Assembly: GCA_036927565.1 (NCBI GenBank)
Contig: JAYESD010000001.1
Location: 284,901,560-284,965,559 of the forward strand
Direction: 5' to 3'
Source: Tuctoria greenei
Lineage: Eukaryota; Streptophyta; Magnoliopsida; Poales; Poaceae
Length of the DNA: 64,000 nucleotides
A program made the translations under genes and the position numbers. A model generated the notes under the pieces. It searched no databases. It was not told the DNA's origin and saw only the letters and a list, made by a program, of their open reading frames with translations. Positions 19,906-31,681 of the stretch are shown here, piece after piece; position 1 is the stretch's first letter; the number at the start of each line of letters is the position of its first letter.

Positions 19906-21183
19906 ATGGCCGGAAGGGGTGATAACGAGATTCCAGTGGTCGTCCATGACACCAAGACAAAGAACGTCGATGCTCCTCAAGATGACCCAAATGATGATGA
20001 AGAAGTTCGGATGCTCAAGGCACGACTTCGTGAGAAGCTCAATGTGCCCAAGAAGGAGATCAAGCTAATTGCTCCTACCAACGTCGACACTGAGAGTAGT
20101 TCACAAGACTACTCCCGGTATCCTTACAACTATGAGCAACTTACCACGAGCAATCATTATTTATCTATTCACATTGGCAAACCTCCTCAATTTGACAGAA
20201 ATGATTACTCTATGTGGAAGCATAATATGAAGATGCACCTAATTTCCTTAAATCCTAGCTTGTGGCAAATTGTTATGACAGGTGTTCATCTACCAAAGAA
20301 TGAGGAAGACATCACTCCGGAGCAAGCCGTCCTTCTCCATCGCAATGCTCAAGCCGTTGGAGTGATTACCTCCTCATTGACTCAAGAGGAGTTCAACCGC
20401 ATTGAAGGGTTGGAGGTTACAAATGAGATATGGGATACCCCCAAAACAGCGCATGAAGGCAACCCCGTCATTAGGGAGGCGAAGATCGAGATGATCGAAG
20501 GAGAGCTTGGGAGGTTCACCAGCATGGAGGATGAGTCTCCCCAAGACATGTATGACCGCCTCAAGACTCTCATCAATAAGAGTCAGTCATATGGAAGAAC
20601 CCGGTGGACTGACCATGAAGTGGTAAAGAGGATGATTCGAGCATTCATGCCTCGAAATGTCACTCTTTGCTCACTAATTCGTGAGAGTCCGGGGTTTCAC
20701 AAGATGACTCCCGAAGAAGTGCTAGGGAGGATCATCAACCATGAGATGATGGAGAAAGAAGCGATGTTCTACAACAATCTACAAAAGCTTTCCTCCTCTA
20801 AGAAAAGGGATGTTGCATTCAAGGCAACGTCCTCAAGATCACAAGAAAAGGAATAGAGTGATGAAGAGAGTCCCGATACCGATGAGGAAGAAGCTCTCTT
20901 CATCAACAACTTTAAAAGGATGTTTAGAAGAAGGAGTGGGAGCTACCAAAGTGAAAGAAAGAGAAAAGACAAGCCCAAGACAAGATCAAAGAGGGCTTGC
21001 TACAATTGTGGGGAGTATGGCCACTTCATTGTGGATTGTCCACATGAAGAAAACAAGAAGAAGAAGGAGGGCAAGTCCAAAGAGAAGAAGTACTTCAAGA
21101 AGAAGAAGCAATCCAGACATGTCCACCTCAGAAAGGAGGGGATTAAAATGAGGAATCCTCCTCCGATGAAGAAGAGAAGATAG
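19906..21183 (+). pseudogene. C2 gag with zinc knuckle
   Basis: The ATG at 19906 opens 316 codons with the Copia gag pattern: HYLSIHIGKPPQFDRNDYSMWKHNM near residue 80, DMYDRLKTLIN near 210 and VVKRMIRAFMPRN near 235. A stop at 20854 interrupts it. The same reading continues in frame after the stop and in another frame contains the zinc knuckle CYNCGEYGHFIVDC (20998-21039), which binds RNA. It is the nucleocapsid part of the particle protein. Confidence 0.8.
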
Positions 21184-21194
21184 CAACCATTGTT

Positions 21195-22085
21195 ATGAAG
21201 AAGACAACTACGGAAAACAAGCTCTTTACCAACTTGGAGACTTCAAGGCCAACATGTCTCATGGCCAAGGAGGGAAGAAATAAGGTTAAATCTAAATCCT
21301 CTTCTTCAATTTCTTCTCATGATGATTTTGATAGTAGTAGTGAAAATAAACATATGCTTAAGGACATGAGTAAAAGTACTTTGAAAAGATTGAGATTGTT
21401 AACGGAGGAAATATTTGAGAAGGAAGAGCTCATCAACCATCAAGAGGACATGCTCATCCAACAAAAGGAGAGATGTCAAGAGGTTGAGGAGCTCTTGGAG
21501 CATGAAAGAGAAAGAAGCAAGGCACTTGAGCGTGAACTCGCTTTGAGCAAGGAAACTTGCTCAGACCTTGAGAACACTACAATTGTACTCAAGGATGAAC
21601 TTGTTAGTTTGACACAAGCTAACAAGATCCTTGAGACAAAAGTGAAGTCTCTCAAGGTCAATGCACCTTCTTCCTTTACAAGCTCATCTTCCACAAATAT
21701 AAAATCCGAAGCATCTCAACCTTGTAAATGCTCAAACTTGATCATAAAGCTTAAAGATGAGCTTAAGTTGGCACAAACCAATCAAGCACCAAAGGGTGAC
21801 ATCTTTGACAAGGAGAAGGTGGCATATGCACGTAGTGCATATACCAATACAAGACATCCCCTTGTCAAGGATGGTCTTGGTTATTCTAGGGAGATGAGGC
21901 AAAACTCCAAAACTCCCAAGAATAACAAAGACTTGATTGTTTTTGTCAAAGGAGGCTCATACAACAACAAAGGGAAGAACATTGCTATTTCACCCAAAAT
22001 GCCTAAAAAAGAACCTCATCCATTGTTCCATGACTTCGATGCATCATTTGTTTTATTGAGGAACAAGTTTGGAAAGCTATGCTAG
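21195..22085 (+). pseudogene. C2 gag C-terminal coiled-coil region
   Basis: An open frame of 296 codons contains a long heptad-like stretch (residues about 60-160: KEELINHQEDMLIQQKER and so on), Ser-rich linkers and CKCSNLIIKLKDELK. It ends in the segment that leads to the protease in this lineage (HPLFHDFDASFVLLRNKFG). The homologous part in Copia D is at 36779-37793 on the minus strand. Such a coiled coil in the gag region is described for SIRE-type elements. It probably helps particle assembly. Confidence 0.65.
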
Positions 22086-23755
22086 GTATGGTGGGCCACA
22101 TCGCAAGAGTCCCAAACCTTGTGTGTGGGTGCCCAAGTGCCTCCTGACTAACATCAAAGGACCCAACACCGTTTGGGTACCTAAAGCCAAGGCTTAAATC
22201 TTTCTTGTAGGCATACTCCTCCGGTGGAACCAAATCGGTTCTTGATAGCGGGTGCACTAATCATATGACCGGAGAGAGGAAGATGTTTGTGGAGTAAGAG
22301 ATAAATGAAGATCCAAGTGAAGGAATCTATTTTGGGGACAATAGCCAAGGAAAAATCCTTGGCACCGGTAAAATTGCTATATCCCCTAATCATACACGTT
22401 CAAATGTTTTACATGTTGATTTACTAGATTATAACCTCTTGTACATATCACAACTATGTGACAAAGGTTATAATTGTTTATTCACTAATGAGGGTGTGAC
22501 CATCACAAGGAGAAGCAATGACTCAATTGCTTTTAAGGGTGTACTCAAGGGAAAGCTCTATCTTGTGGATTTCTTCGCGGATAAAGTCCAACTTGATACA
22601 TGCTTAATTGCAAAAACTAACATGGGATGGCTTTGGCATAAAAGGCTAGCCCATGTTGGGATGAGGAATTTGCAAAAACTCCTTAAGGGCGAGCACATCC
22701 GTGGTTTAAAGAATGTTGTGTTTGAAAAGGATAGGCCATGTAGCGCATGCCAAGCCGGAAAGCAAGTTGGAGCACCATATCCATCCAAGAACATTATGAC
22801 AACATCAAGACCATTAGAGGTTCTACACATGGATCTCTTCGGTCCAATCGCCTACATTAGTATTGGTGGTAACAAATATGGTCTTGTTATTGTTGATGAC
22901 TTTTCACGTTTCACTTGGGTATTCTTTTTGCATGACAAGAGCGAGACTCAAGATATTCTCAAGAGATACTTGAAGAGAGCTCAAAATGATTTCTCATTGA
23001 GTATCAAGACCATAAGGAGTGACAACGGCACCGAATTCAAGAATACTCAAGTTGAAGAATTTTTGGATGAAGAAGGCATCAAGCATGAGTTCTCGGCCCC
23101 TTACTCCCCTCAACAAAATGGGGTGGTCAAGAGGAAGAATAGGACTTTAATTGAGATTTCAAGAACCATGCTTGATGAGTACAAGACGTCAGATCGGTTT
23201 TAGGCGAAAGCGGTCAACACTGCTTGCCATGCCATAAACCGGTTGTATCTTCACCGCATACTTAAGAAGACGTCTTATGAGCTCCTAACTGGTAACAAGC
23301 CAAACATATCTTACTTTTGTGTTTTTGGGAGCAAATGCTACATTCTTAACAAGAAGCCTAGGACTTCGAAGTTCGCTTCTAAGTCCGATGAAGGTTTATT
23401 ACTTGGTTATGACTCAAACACTTACGCCTATCGTGTCTTTAACAAATCCCCCGGAATTGTTGAAGTAGCACATGACGTAGTGTTTGATGAGACTAATGGC
23501 TCCCATGTGGAGCAAGTTGATCGTCATGTGCTAGATCAAGAAGAAGCTCCACAAGTGGTGATAGGAAGGATGGCACTTGGAGATATACGACCACAAGAAC
23601 AACCTCAAGACGCAAGTGACCATCCTACACATCAAGCAAGCTCTTCCTCAAATGATCAAGATCAAGTTCACCAAGATGCGCTCCAAGAAGTTGAAAATGG
23701 AGGCATCAATCAAGGGGGAGACAATGAGGATGAGGAAGTCCAAGATGATGAATGA
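22086..23755 (+). pseudogene. C2 protease, GAG-pre-integrase and integrase
   Basis: The protease stretch (about 22236-22300) reads as a decayed DSGCTNHMTGER and is followed by a stop. 22439-23203 carries the GAG-pre-integrase zinc finger (WLWHKRLAHVGMRNLQKL, then CSACQAGK) and the integrase core: HMDLFGPI with the first Asp, IRSDNGTEF with the second, and NGVVKRKN, where Lys replaces the usual catalytic Glu. A stop at 23201 stands where Copia D has a Trp. 23243-23755 holds the C-terminal GKKP/FGSKCYILNK part. The copy is inactive. Confidence 0.75.
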
Positions 23756-23756
23756 A

Positions 23757-25409
23757 GACCTCAAGCGCCTCACCCAAGAGTGCATTAAAGCGTCCAACGG
23801 GACCATCCCGTTGACAATATACTTGGAGACATCTCCAAGGGGGTAACTACTCGATCTCGTGTTGCAAACTTTTGTGAACATTATTCTTTTGTTTCTTCCT
23901 TGGAGCTCCACAAGGTTGAAGAAGCACTACGAGATCCGGATTGGGTGATGACCATGCAAGAAGAGCTCAACAACTTGAAAAGAAATCAAGTTTGGGAGCT
24001 AGTGAAGAGGCCTAATGCGTATATTGTAGTCACCAAATGGGTGTTCCGCAACAAATAAGATGAGCATGGGGTGGTTACAAGGAACAAGGCACGACTTGTG
24101 GCCAAAGGGTATTCACAAGTTGAAGGTTTGGATTTCGAAGAAACCTTTTCTCCCGTAGCTAGGCTTGAATCAATTCGCATATTACTTGCCTTCGCTACTC
24201 ATGATGATTTTATGCTATATCACATGGATGTCAAGAGCGCATTCCTCAATGGTCCAATCAAGGAAGAGGTGTATGTGGAGCAACCCTCCGGATTTGAAGA
24301 TGAAGAATTCCCAAAGCATGTATACAAATAGCGTAAGGCTCTCTATGGACTCAAACAAGCTCCTAGAGCTTAGTATGAGTGTCTTAGAGATTTTTTAACT
24401 CAAAATGGTTTTAAAATTGGGAAGGCGGATTATACTTTATTCACTAAGCACTTCAATGATGATTTTATATGTCGATGACATTATATTTGGTTCTACTAAC
24501 AAAGCTTTTTGTGATGAGTTTTCTAAGATAATGACGAAAAGATTTGAGATGTCCATGGTGGGGGAGTTGAAGTTCTTTCTAGGTTTTCAAGTGAAACAAC
24601 TCAAGGAAGGCATGTTCATTAGTCAAACCAAGTATACACAAGATATATTCAAGAAGTTTGACATGGACAAGGCCAAACCCATCAAGAATCCTATGGCAAC
24701 GAATGGGTATCTCGATCTCAATGAAGATGGTCCAAGTGTGGACCAAAAGGTATATCGTTCCATGATAGGCTCACTACTTTATTTATGTGCATCTAGGCCC
24801 GATATCATGCTTAGTGTGTGTATGTGTGCTAGATTTCAAGCTGCTCCTAAGGTGTGTCATATGACCGCTGTTAAGAGAATTCTTAGATATTTGGTTCACA
24901 CACCAAGCCTAGGACTTTGGTACCCCAAAGGCTCTAAGTTTAACCTCATTGGATATTCCGATGCAGATTATGCGGGGTGCAAAGTTGATAGGAAGAGTAC
25001 ATCGAGAATTTGCCAATTCCTTGGTAGATCTCTTGTGTCTTGGTCCTCAAAGAAACAAAACTCCTTTGCTCTTTCCACAGCCGAAGCGGAGTATGTCGCC
25101 GTCGGAAGTTGTTGTGCACAACTTCTTTGGATGCGACAAACTCTTAGGGACTATGGCATAAACTTGCGCCATATTCCCCTCCTATGTGACAATGAGAGTG
25201 CTATCAAAATAGCCCATAGTCCAGTTGAATACTCAAGGACCAAACACATTGATATTCGACACCATTTCTTGAGAGATCACTCCATCAAAGGAGACATTGC
25301 AATTTCCCATGTGAGAACCGAAAAACAATTGGTTGATATCTTTACCAAGCCCTTATACGAGAAAAGATTTTGTGAACTTAGGAGTAAGCTAAATATCCTA
25401 AATTCTTGA
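23757..25409 (+). pseudogene. C2 reverse transcriptase and RNase H
   Basis: RT starts near 23900 (EEALRDPDWVMTMQEEL in another frame), continues with [25 protein letters not shown] (24077-24150) and the YVDDIIFGS box, which is intact at 24465-24490. Stops at 24058, 24331 and 24373 break the first half. 24405-25409 is open for 334 codons and covers the RT thumb and RNase H, with GYSDADYAG, AEAEYVA and CDNESAI acidic motifs, ending in KHIDIRHHFLRD. RNase H looks intact, the polyprotein as a whole is not. Confidence 0.8.
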
Positions 25410-26335
25410 AATGTGGCTTGAATCCTGCACATCTGATTGTCATATTCAAAATTCACACATGCTTGAGAAAAACTCATCCTCCTCGATTTTCTACAAATTA
25501 TTTTGAAATTATTGAATCCTCGTGGATCATGATCATAGTTTGATTGTTGATTTCTTACTGACCATTTTTACAAATATATTTTGTGAAATCTCGTCTAAAA
25601 GGATCAAATCTCCACTGAAAACTCAATATATAGGAGTTTTCAGCCTTAGGACCGGACTATTCCGCCCCTAGACCGGACTAGTCCAGTGGCTCAGAACAGT
25701 CCGGACCAAGTCTGATAGCCAGACAAGTCTGGGTCCCTGACCGGACTAGTCCTGCCCTTGTGGACCTAACCTCCCCAGGGAGCCCTCGCCCTCTCCACTT
25801 CCATTCAAACACCCTCTCTACAAAAACGCACGAGAACCGCCTCCCAAACGGTGATTTTTGATTCCCACCAACAAATATCGACTGCAATCCATGGATTGAA
25901 GTCCTAAGGTGCTAAGGAATCTTTCCCAAAGCATCGGAGGCCTATTCTTCATCCACATTTCATCGATTTGAAGATTTGAAGAGGTATTCTTAACCTAACC
26001 TCAAAATCCTTAAAATTCAATTCTTTTGGGTCTATTGATTGAAACTTCTTCACAAATGTTGTTGTGCACATCATTGTGATCATGTATCTCCATTTTTGCG
26101 GTAGGATCCGTAGTTTTCACAAAATTTTTCTAGATTAGGGTTCCTGCTGTGTGAACCAGACTAGTCCGGCTTTAGGGCGGACAAGTCCGGTTGGGTACGG
26201 ACTAGTCTGGCCCCTAAGCGGACAAGTCCAGAATACACAGTGAAAACCCTAACCTTGATCGATTCTGTGAATTCTACCACTTTATCTTGACTCCTTGGAC
26301 TCATACACATTCCCTTGCTTCTTTTATCAGCAACC
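25410..26335 (+). promoter_or_regulatory. C2 leader of the extra ORF: palindrome copies and GT-AG intron signals
   Basis: After the RNase H stop a TATA-like ATATATAG (25626-25633) and about five CGGACTAGTCCG-type copies (25652-25757) precede a leader. A donor-like GAG/GTATTC at 25984 and an acceptor-like TTTTATCAG at 26322-26330 would remove 347 bases. The ATG follows five bases later. Copia D has the same elements on the minus strand with a 343-base interval (33752-33410). More palindromes lie inside the putative intron. Conservation in two copies supports function, but splicing is inferred. Confidence 0.5.
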
Positions 26336-27345
26336 ATGTCGGATAACGAGTATGTTCCACCTTTCGACTCCGAGGCCGAAGCGGAGAAGCAAGCTCTTTA
26401 TCGCTGGAGGCGCGAGGATCAAGAAATGGCTGCTGACTAATTTTCATCAAAGAGGGCAAAGAAGACGCAGCGAGAAGCACACAACTCTGCAGCAGCCGAG
26501 GCAGCCCCAAGGAAGAAGAGACTTGTGACCTTGGGTGAACAAGCTAAAACCCAGGGGGCGAGGACCTCCAAGGATAAAGGCAAGGTCCCAATGGAGGTTG
26601 CACCCAAGAAAAGGGTGACTGTTGCCAAGAAGGTTGCAAGCAAGGCAAGGAAGGGAGCCTCTCAGCCTATTGGCCCGTTGAGGATGTCATCTCCTGCACA
26701 GAATCCAAACCGTGCAACTGCCTTCGATGCCAACATCTTCAAGGGCAAAGGGGCTGAGAAAGCAAGGAAGCTAAGGAAGATCAATGTCTACCAGAGGGAG
26801 AGGAGCACAGTAGATCCCCATTTCTGGTGTGACTTCCACTGTGACTACTACCGGACGGTCTATATGTCCAAGCAAACTCCAGTCACCGATGCTCAGTGGA
26901 TAGACTGGGATTACATGGCTCAGAAGGATCATCAAGCCTTCACTGCTGTGATTGAGGTCGTAGAGCGCCATGGTCTGAAGAAGCTCCTAGCCTTTCAGTA
27001 TGACTAGAATGTGGAAGTAATTGCCCAGTTCTACTCTACAGTCTACTTCCACACTGAAGGGGATCGCCGGATCACCTGGATGACTCATGGCGAGCAATAC
27101 TCCACCACCTATTGGGAGTTTGCTCAGTTGTTTGACTTGGAGGACCAACTGGATAATAAGATTATCATTTCAAATCTGAAGCCAGTTGATCGGGACACCC
27201 TGGAGTATATGTACCCAAGTCATGCACGGTTTGAGGCCAGGCACATCAGAAATATCAAGCCTTTCTATAGTGTGCTCAACCGGGTCCTCAGGAAGAGCAT
27301 TGCCCCCAAGGATGGAGATGCGGGGATCATTCAAGGAAACTTTCC
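26336..27345 (+). pseudogene. C2 extra 3' ORF, truncated
   Basis: The ATG at 26336 starts MSDNEYVPPFDSEAEAE, a charged N-terminal part, then a stop at 26438. 26525-27004 and, after a stop in place of a Trp, 27011-27345 read on through a conserved globular part: FWCDFHCDYY, AQWIDWDYMAQ, FQYD, VIAQFYSTVYF, RRITWMTHGEQ and DTLEYMYPSH. A homologous ORF lies in Copia D (32136-33407, minus). I recognise it as a domain common in grass retrotransposon-derived hypothetical proteins but not as an enzyme. SIRE-type elements often carry an 'env-like' ORF here; I see no clear signal peptide or membrane span. It ends at the junction with A2 sequence. Confidence 0.6.
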
Positions 27346-27949
27346 ACACGTTGGTTGGTAAAGCCTTCTGGCATGGCTTTTACTGGCCAACAACACTCCA
27401 GGAAGTGGTTGAGCTAGTGAAAAAATGTGAAGCATGTCAGTTCCACACAAAATAGATTCATACACCGGCTCAATAACTACAAATAATACCTCCTACATGG
27501 CCATTCATTGTGTGGGGCATGGACATCTTGGGACCATTCCCAAAAGCTGTCGGAGGTTACAGGTTCCTGTATGTTGCCATCGACAAGTTCACCAAGTGGT
27601 CGGAAGCAACTCTAGTTGTGACAATTAACATGCAATCAACTATGAAATTCTTGAAGTCTATAATATGCAGATTTGGAGTTCCAAACAAAGTAATAACTGA
27701 CAACGGAACTCAATTTACAAGTGCTGCATTTCAAGAATATTGCGAAGACCTCGGCATTCAACTCAGCTACGCCTCAGTAGCTCACCCAGCAAGTAATGGC
27801 CAAGCCGAGAGAGCAAATACAGAAATCTTAAAAGGACTCAAGATGTGCACATACAAGCGCCTAAAAAAGAATGGAGCCAACTGGATTGAAGAGCTCCTAT
27901 CCACATTGTGGTCAAACAGGACAACACCTAACCGGTCAACTAGGGAGAC
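27346..27949 (+). pseudogene. A2-type integrase, second copy, first half
   Basis: From ACGTTGGTTGG the sequence follows 17368-17970 with about 8 percent difference in the part I compared. It has the last zinc-finger cysteines (CEACQF), the same stop after the finger, and the core with GMDILGPFP, ITDNGTQF (middle Asp intact, unlike the first copy) and NGQAERAN. It is interrupted at 27949 by chromovirus B and resumes at 47501. It starts abruptly after Copia C2, without the first half of the zinc finger. Confidence 0.8.
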
Positions 27950-30782
27950 TGTGACATCCGGTTCCGAAAAAGAACCAAGTGAACGCATATGTGTGCCCAG
28001 GACGTTCAACACACATACACGAGTGCATCACAAACGATATACTGATAATTACCACAGCACAAGATTAGTTAACCAAATTTTATTGCACAAAGCATATTAT
28101 CCTCGAATACAAGTTCTAATGAATATTAATGACAAGTTCAACTAATGCAACGGAAATAAACTAAATAAGCAAACTAAACAGCTAGGCAGCATAAGCGATA
28201 GGGTTATATGCGCAGCTCCAAAACACCACAGGCAAAGCCGATGGTAGACACGGCCTAGAATTCCGCATTATCGCCATTAAACTCCCAATCCTGACCTGCA
28301 ACTATTGGGGGGGGGGGGGGGAATTGCAAGAGTGAGTACATGTCGGACATGTGGCTGATTCAAATGATGAATATAATAATGGTTGAGTGCTGAAAAGTAC
28401 ATTAAAACATTTGAAAAGCAATATATTACATGTATGTGAAGTAAACCCATCATAATCATAAGTAATATCATAATACTAGTCTGAATTCACTACCATCATC
28501 AATGATTCCAGATTTCACCATTTGCCAATAACCATATTCAATACCAGAATTCAATTCATAACCATCCATAACCATAATACCAACCATAACCATCCCAAAA
28601 CCCCAATTTTTCCTCTAATCATGTGAGTGTCCAAGTTGCTCATTACCGGGAGCACGACTATCATGATAGTTTTAGACACACTCTGCAGAGGTTGTACCGC
28701 TTTACCCACGTGTTTGTGATTTCATCACCTTTCGATGACTATGGAATCTCAATTATGTCATCTCACACTTCCGTAGGTGTGTGGCCAAGAGATCACAAAA
28801 TAGCCTTTACAAAGAGATTACTAGCCTATTTAGACCCCACTGAGGTTTCACCGGTGGCGATGTCTCCTACAGAGCACATCTTCAACCAAGGGCCTCCCTC
28901 TTGAGCCATTCGGATCCCAGGGTAGTCCCACCAATCATCAACAACCCAATCTGACTACCCCTTCCCCGAACATCCTTAATAGTCCAAATAGAACTGGCAA
29001 AGCCCTAATTAATCAGGTACACCACACCCATACTTGGCCTCGTGGTGGCACTGTAAATCGTAGATGATCGCTCCACGAACTGGCCCTTAGATCTAAAGCA
29101 AGCAAAATCACCATAACATCCAACCCATCCACATACCAGGCTTGCTTATATGACCCATCACCATATCATATTAACCAGTTCATGTTAACCATAATCTCAT
29201 CCATGCATAATTAATTTAAGTAGTGTAGTTGTTCTTCCATCTCAATTAATTAAGCGAAGCAAAAAGGTAAAAATCCCATCCCGACTCTCTACCATATATC
29301 ACAGGTGACAAGGGTGGTTAAACAAAGCTAGTAAACTTCCTATCATAGGATTCCCATCAAATTGACACAAGCATGCAGTTTTGCAAACAAAACATTTATT
29401 TCAAAATAGGATCAATATGTTTCAAGGACACTTGCCTTGCTCTTGCGGTTGGTTAGGGTCAAAGCCTTCAAACTCTTGGTGCTGTAGATCCTCCGCGGCA
29501 CTTTCTAGCGCAAATCCGTCTAATCCGCACAATAAACATACAAGACAAAAAACACAATCAAAGAGTGCACAAATATTACTCAATATGACATGACATACAT
29601 GATTGATGCAAATGCAAGGTAGAACTTGTTAATAGATTACTTTTAATGATCACTAACTAGTTCTAATATCTTTTAACAAGTTTATACAGGTTTGGAGTTG
29701 ATTTTATCAAATTTTAGAATTAATTTGATGCAATTTAACCAGGAAAATCGGACTAGTCTACAGAAGGCCGGACTAGTCCGCACTTCACAGAACTAGCGAA
29801 CTAGGGTTTTCTAGATCGACGTAAATTTGGAGATTAGGGGTTGAATTCACGTAAGGAGAAGAGAATAGAAGGTATATCAGGTGTTTAGGACTCCAATGAA
29901 TCAAGAAACTTGGAGGTAACACTTGGATCTTGATGATCTAGGGTTGCTGATGAACTTAGAGGTGAGTTGGTGATGAAGAACGAAAGCTTGGTGGAGATCT
30001 TGATCCTCTTTCGTTTCCTCCTCCTCTTCTTCTTGCTTGGGATCTCCTCCTCCCTCCTTGACAGTTGCTCTCCACGAACTAGGGTTTGGTTGGGGCGGAA
30101 AAGTGGCAAATAGATGTCAAGCCAAGGGGTGGGGTTGTTTATATAGAGGTGGAGGCTAGGTTTAGATGGATTTCGAGTTTGAGAGGAGTAGAGGCCAGTT
30201 TAGAGTCCCACATGGGCTCTAAAAGAGTTATGCACGACATCCCTAGGCCCACTTAACGTGAAACCCAAGAAACAAGTCGTAAAACAAAAGGTCAACTCGG
30301 AGTCGCGAAATATCGGACAAGTCCGGAAAGGACCAGACTAGTCCGAAGTCGTCCAGAGAGAAAATCGGACAAGTCTGGCCTAAAATCGAACAAGTTCGAC
30401 TTTAGTTAGAGAGGAAAACGGACAAGTCAGCTGGAACACCGGACTAGTCCGGACAAGTCCAGGGACTTAACAAATTTTCAAGGGTTCTTGAAATATCGGA
30501 CTAGTCCACACACAATCGGACAAGTCCGAAAGTTTCCAGAGGCAAAATCGGACTAGTCCACAGCAAAAACGGACAAGTCCGTTTTTAGTCAGAGAGAAAT
30601 CGGACTAGTCCTCAGTAAAATCGGACTAGTCCGCACTTTCCTGCATTTTAAGTGCGGTTTTGTTCCAAATCAATTTTAAATGCTCCAAATTAATTTTAAA
30701 CTCGTTCCTCTTTATGTGGGTTAATGTTAAACATGTATATGAGTGTATGCAAGGCATGATGCATGAAAATGAGGGTGTTACA
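27950..30782 (-). repeat. B 3' LTR (2833 bp)
   Basis: Plus-strand ends are TGTGACATCC and GGTGTTACA. On the minus strand the order is palindrome array (30634-30313), TATA box CTATATAAAC (30146-30138), then the transcribed part. A run of 15 G lies at 28307-28321. Near 29755-29790 there are two further palindrome copies. Confidence 0.88.
30313..30634. promoter_or_regulatory. Palindrome array in the B 3' LTR
   Basis: About eleven copies of CGGACTAGTCCG or CGGACAAGTCCG-type sequence lie in 320 bases, upstream of the TATA box when read on the minus strand. The TAG and AAG centres partly alternate. The same array is at 47031-47352 and, in element E, at 54098-54420. Confidence 0.6.
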
Positions 30783-30800
30783 AACCTACCCCCCTTAAAA
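30783..30800 (-). other. B polypurine tract
   Basis: On the minus strand the bases next to the 3' LTR read TTTTAAGGGGGGTAGG, a typical primer for plus-strand DNA synthesis. The same tract is at 54548-54565 in E and 63376-63393 in F. Confidence 0.75.
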
Positions 30801-30811
30801 TGAATCTCGCA

Positions 30812-31681
30812 CTATAGATTCAATGCAGAAGAGAAGAGATAGGGAAATTCCTTCTTGACTTCATCCTCCAATTCCCACGTCACTTCCTTTTCTGTGTGGT
30901 GCTTCCATTGAACTTTACACCATCGAATAACCTTGTTCCTTTTGATCCTCTCCTTAGTTTCCAAGATTTTGACAGGTTGTTCAACATAAGTGAAATCTTC
31001 CTCTAGTTCCAATCCTTCTGTGGGCACTTGTTATTCCGGTACTCTCAAGCATTTCTTGAGTTGGGAAACATGAAATACATCATGAACATCTGAAAGATGA
31101 GTTGGCATCTCAACCTTATACGCTACTTCTCCTCTTTTGTCCAAGATCTTGAATGGTCCAATGTAGCGAGGTGCTAGCTTGCCTCTTATGTTAAACCTCT
31201 TATGACCTCTCATTGGTGACACCTTGAGGTAAACAAAATCTCCCACTTCAAAGGCTAATTTCCTTCTCCTATTTTCCGCATAGCCTTTTTGTCTTGATTG
31301 GGCAGCCCTCAAGTTTTCACGAATTATTTGGACTTGCTTTTCGGCTTCTTACAACACATCCGGACCAAATACTTGAGTTTCTCCTGCCTCATTCCAGAAC
31401 AAAGGTGTCCTACACTTCCTCCCATAAAGCGCTTCATATGGTGACATCTTCAAACTTGATTGGTAGCTATTGTTGTATGAAAATTCCGCGTATGGCAAGC
31501 TTTTGTCCCAACTTTTCCCATGCTTCAAAGCACAAGCTCTTAGCATGTCCTCTAAAATCTGATTGGTTCTTTCGGTTTGTCCATCCGTTTGTGGGTGATA
31601 CGCTGAACTAAAATTCAACCTCATTCCCAAAGCTTCATGCAATTTTTAACAAAACCTGGAAGTGAATTGAGAACCTCTATC
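30812..31681 (-). pseudogene. B integrase C-terminal half and chromodomain
   Basis: Three minus-strand pieces follow each other. 31642-31349 carries HEALGMRLNFSSAYHPQTDGQTERT with the catalytic Glu. 31312-31031 carries AAQSRQKGYAENRRRKLAFEVGDFVYLKVSP and APRYIGPFKIL. 31027-30812 holds the chromodomain-like KVQWKHHTEKEVTWELEDE. A stop follows the first codons after the Copia D junction, others separate the pieces. The first half of the integrase is on the other side of Copia D (40719-41161). The chromodomain of such elements is thought to guide insertion to chromatin. Confidence 0.8.

Larger units (their letters stand above)
18254..27345 (+). mobile_element. C2: Ty1/Copia element of SIRE/Maximus type, 3' end missing
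   Basis: A 1.6-kb LTR, an initiator-Met primer site, a long gag with coiled coil, protease, integrase, RT, RNase H and an extra ORF follow in Copia order. The element stops inside the extra ORF at about 27345, where A2 integrase sequence begins abruptly. Long gag plus an additional ORF before the 3' LTR is typical of SIRE/Maximus elements, hence the lineage call. The left flank CCCAG (18249-18253) is the same as that left of the lone LTR at 47792. Confidence 0.8.

Noticed and set aside
30313..30634. CRISPR-like array
   Set aside because: Regular short palindromes with spacers look superficially similar, but the repeats are too short (12 bp) and variable, the spacing is uneven and the context is a plant retrotransposon LTR.
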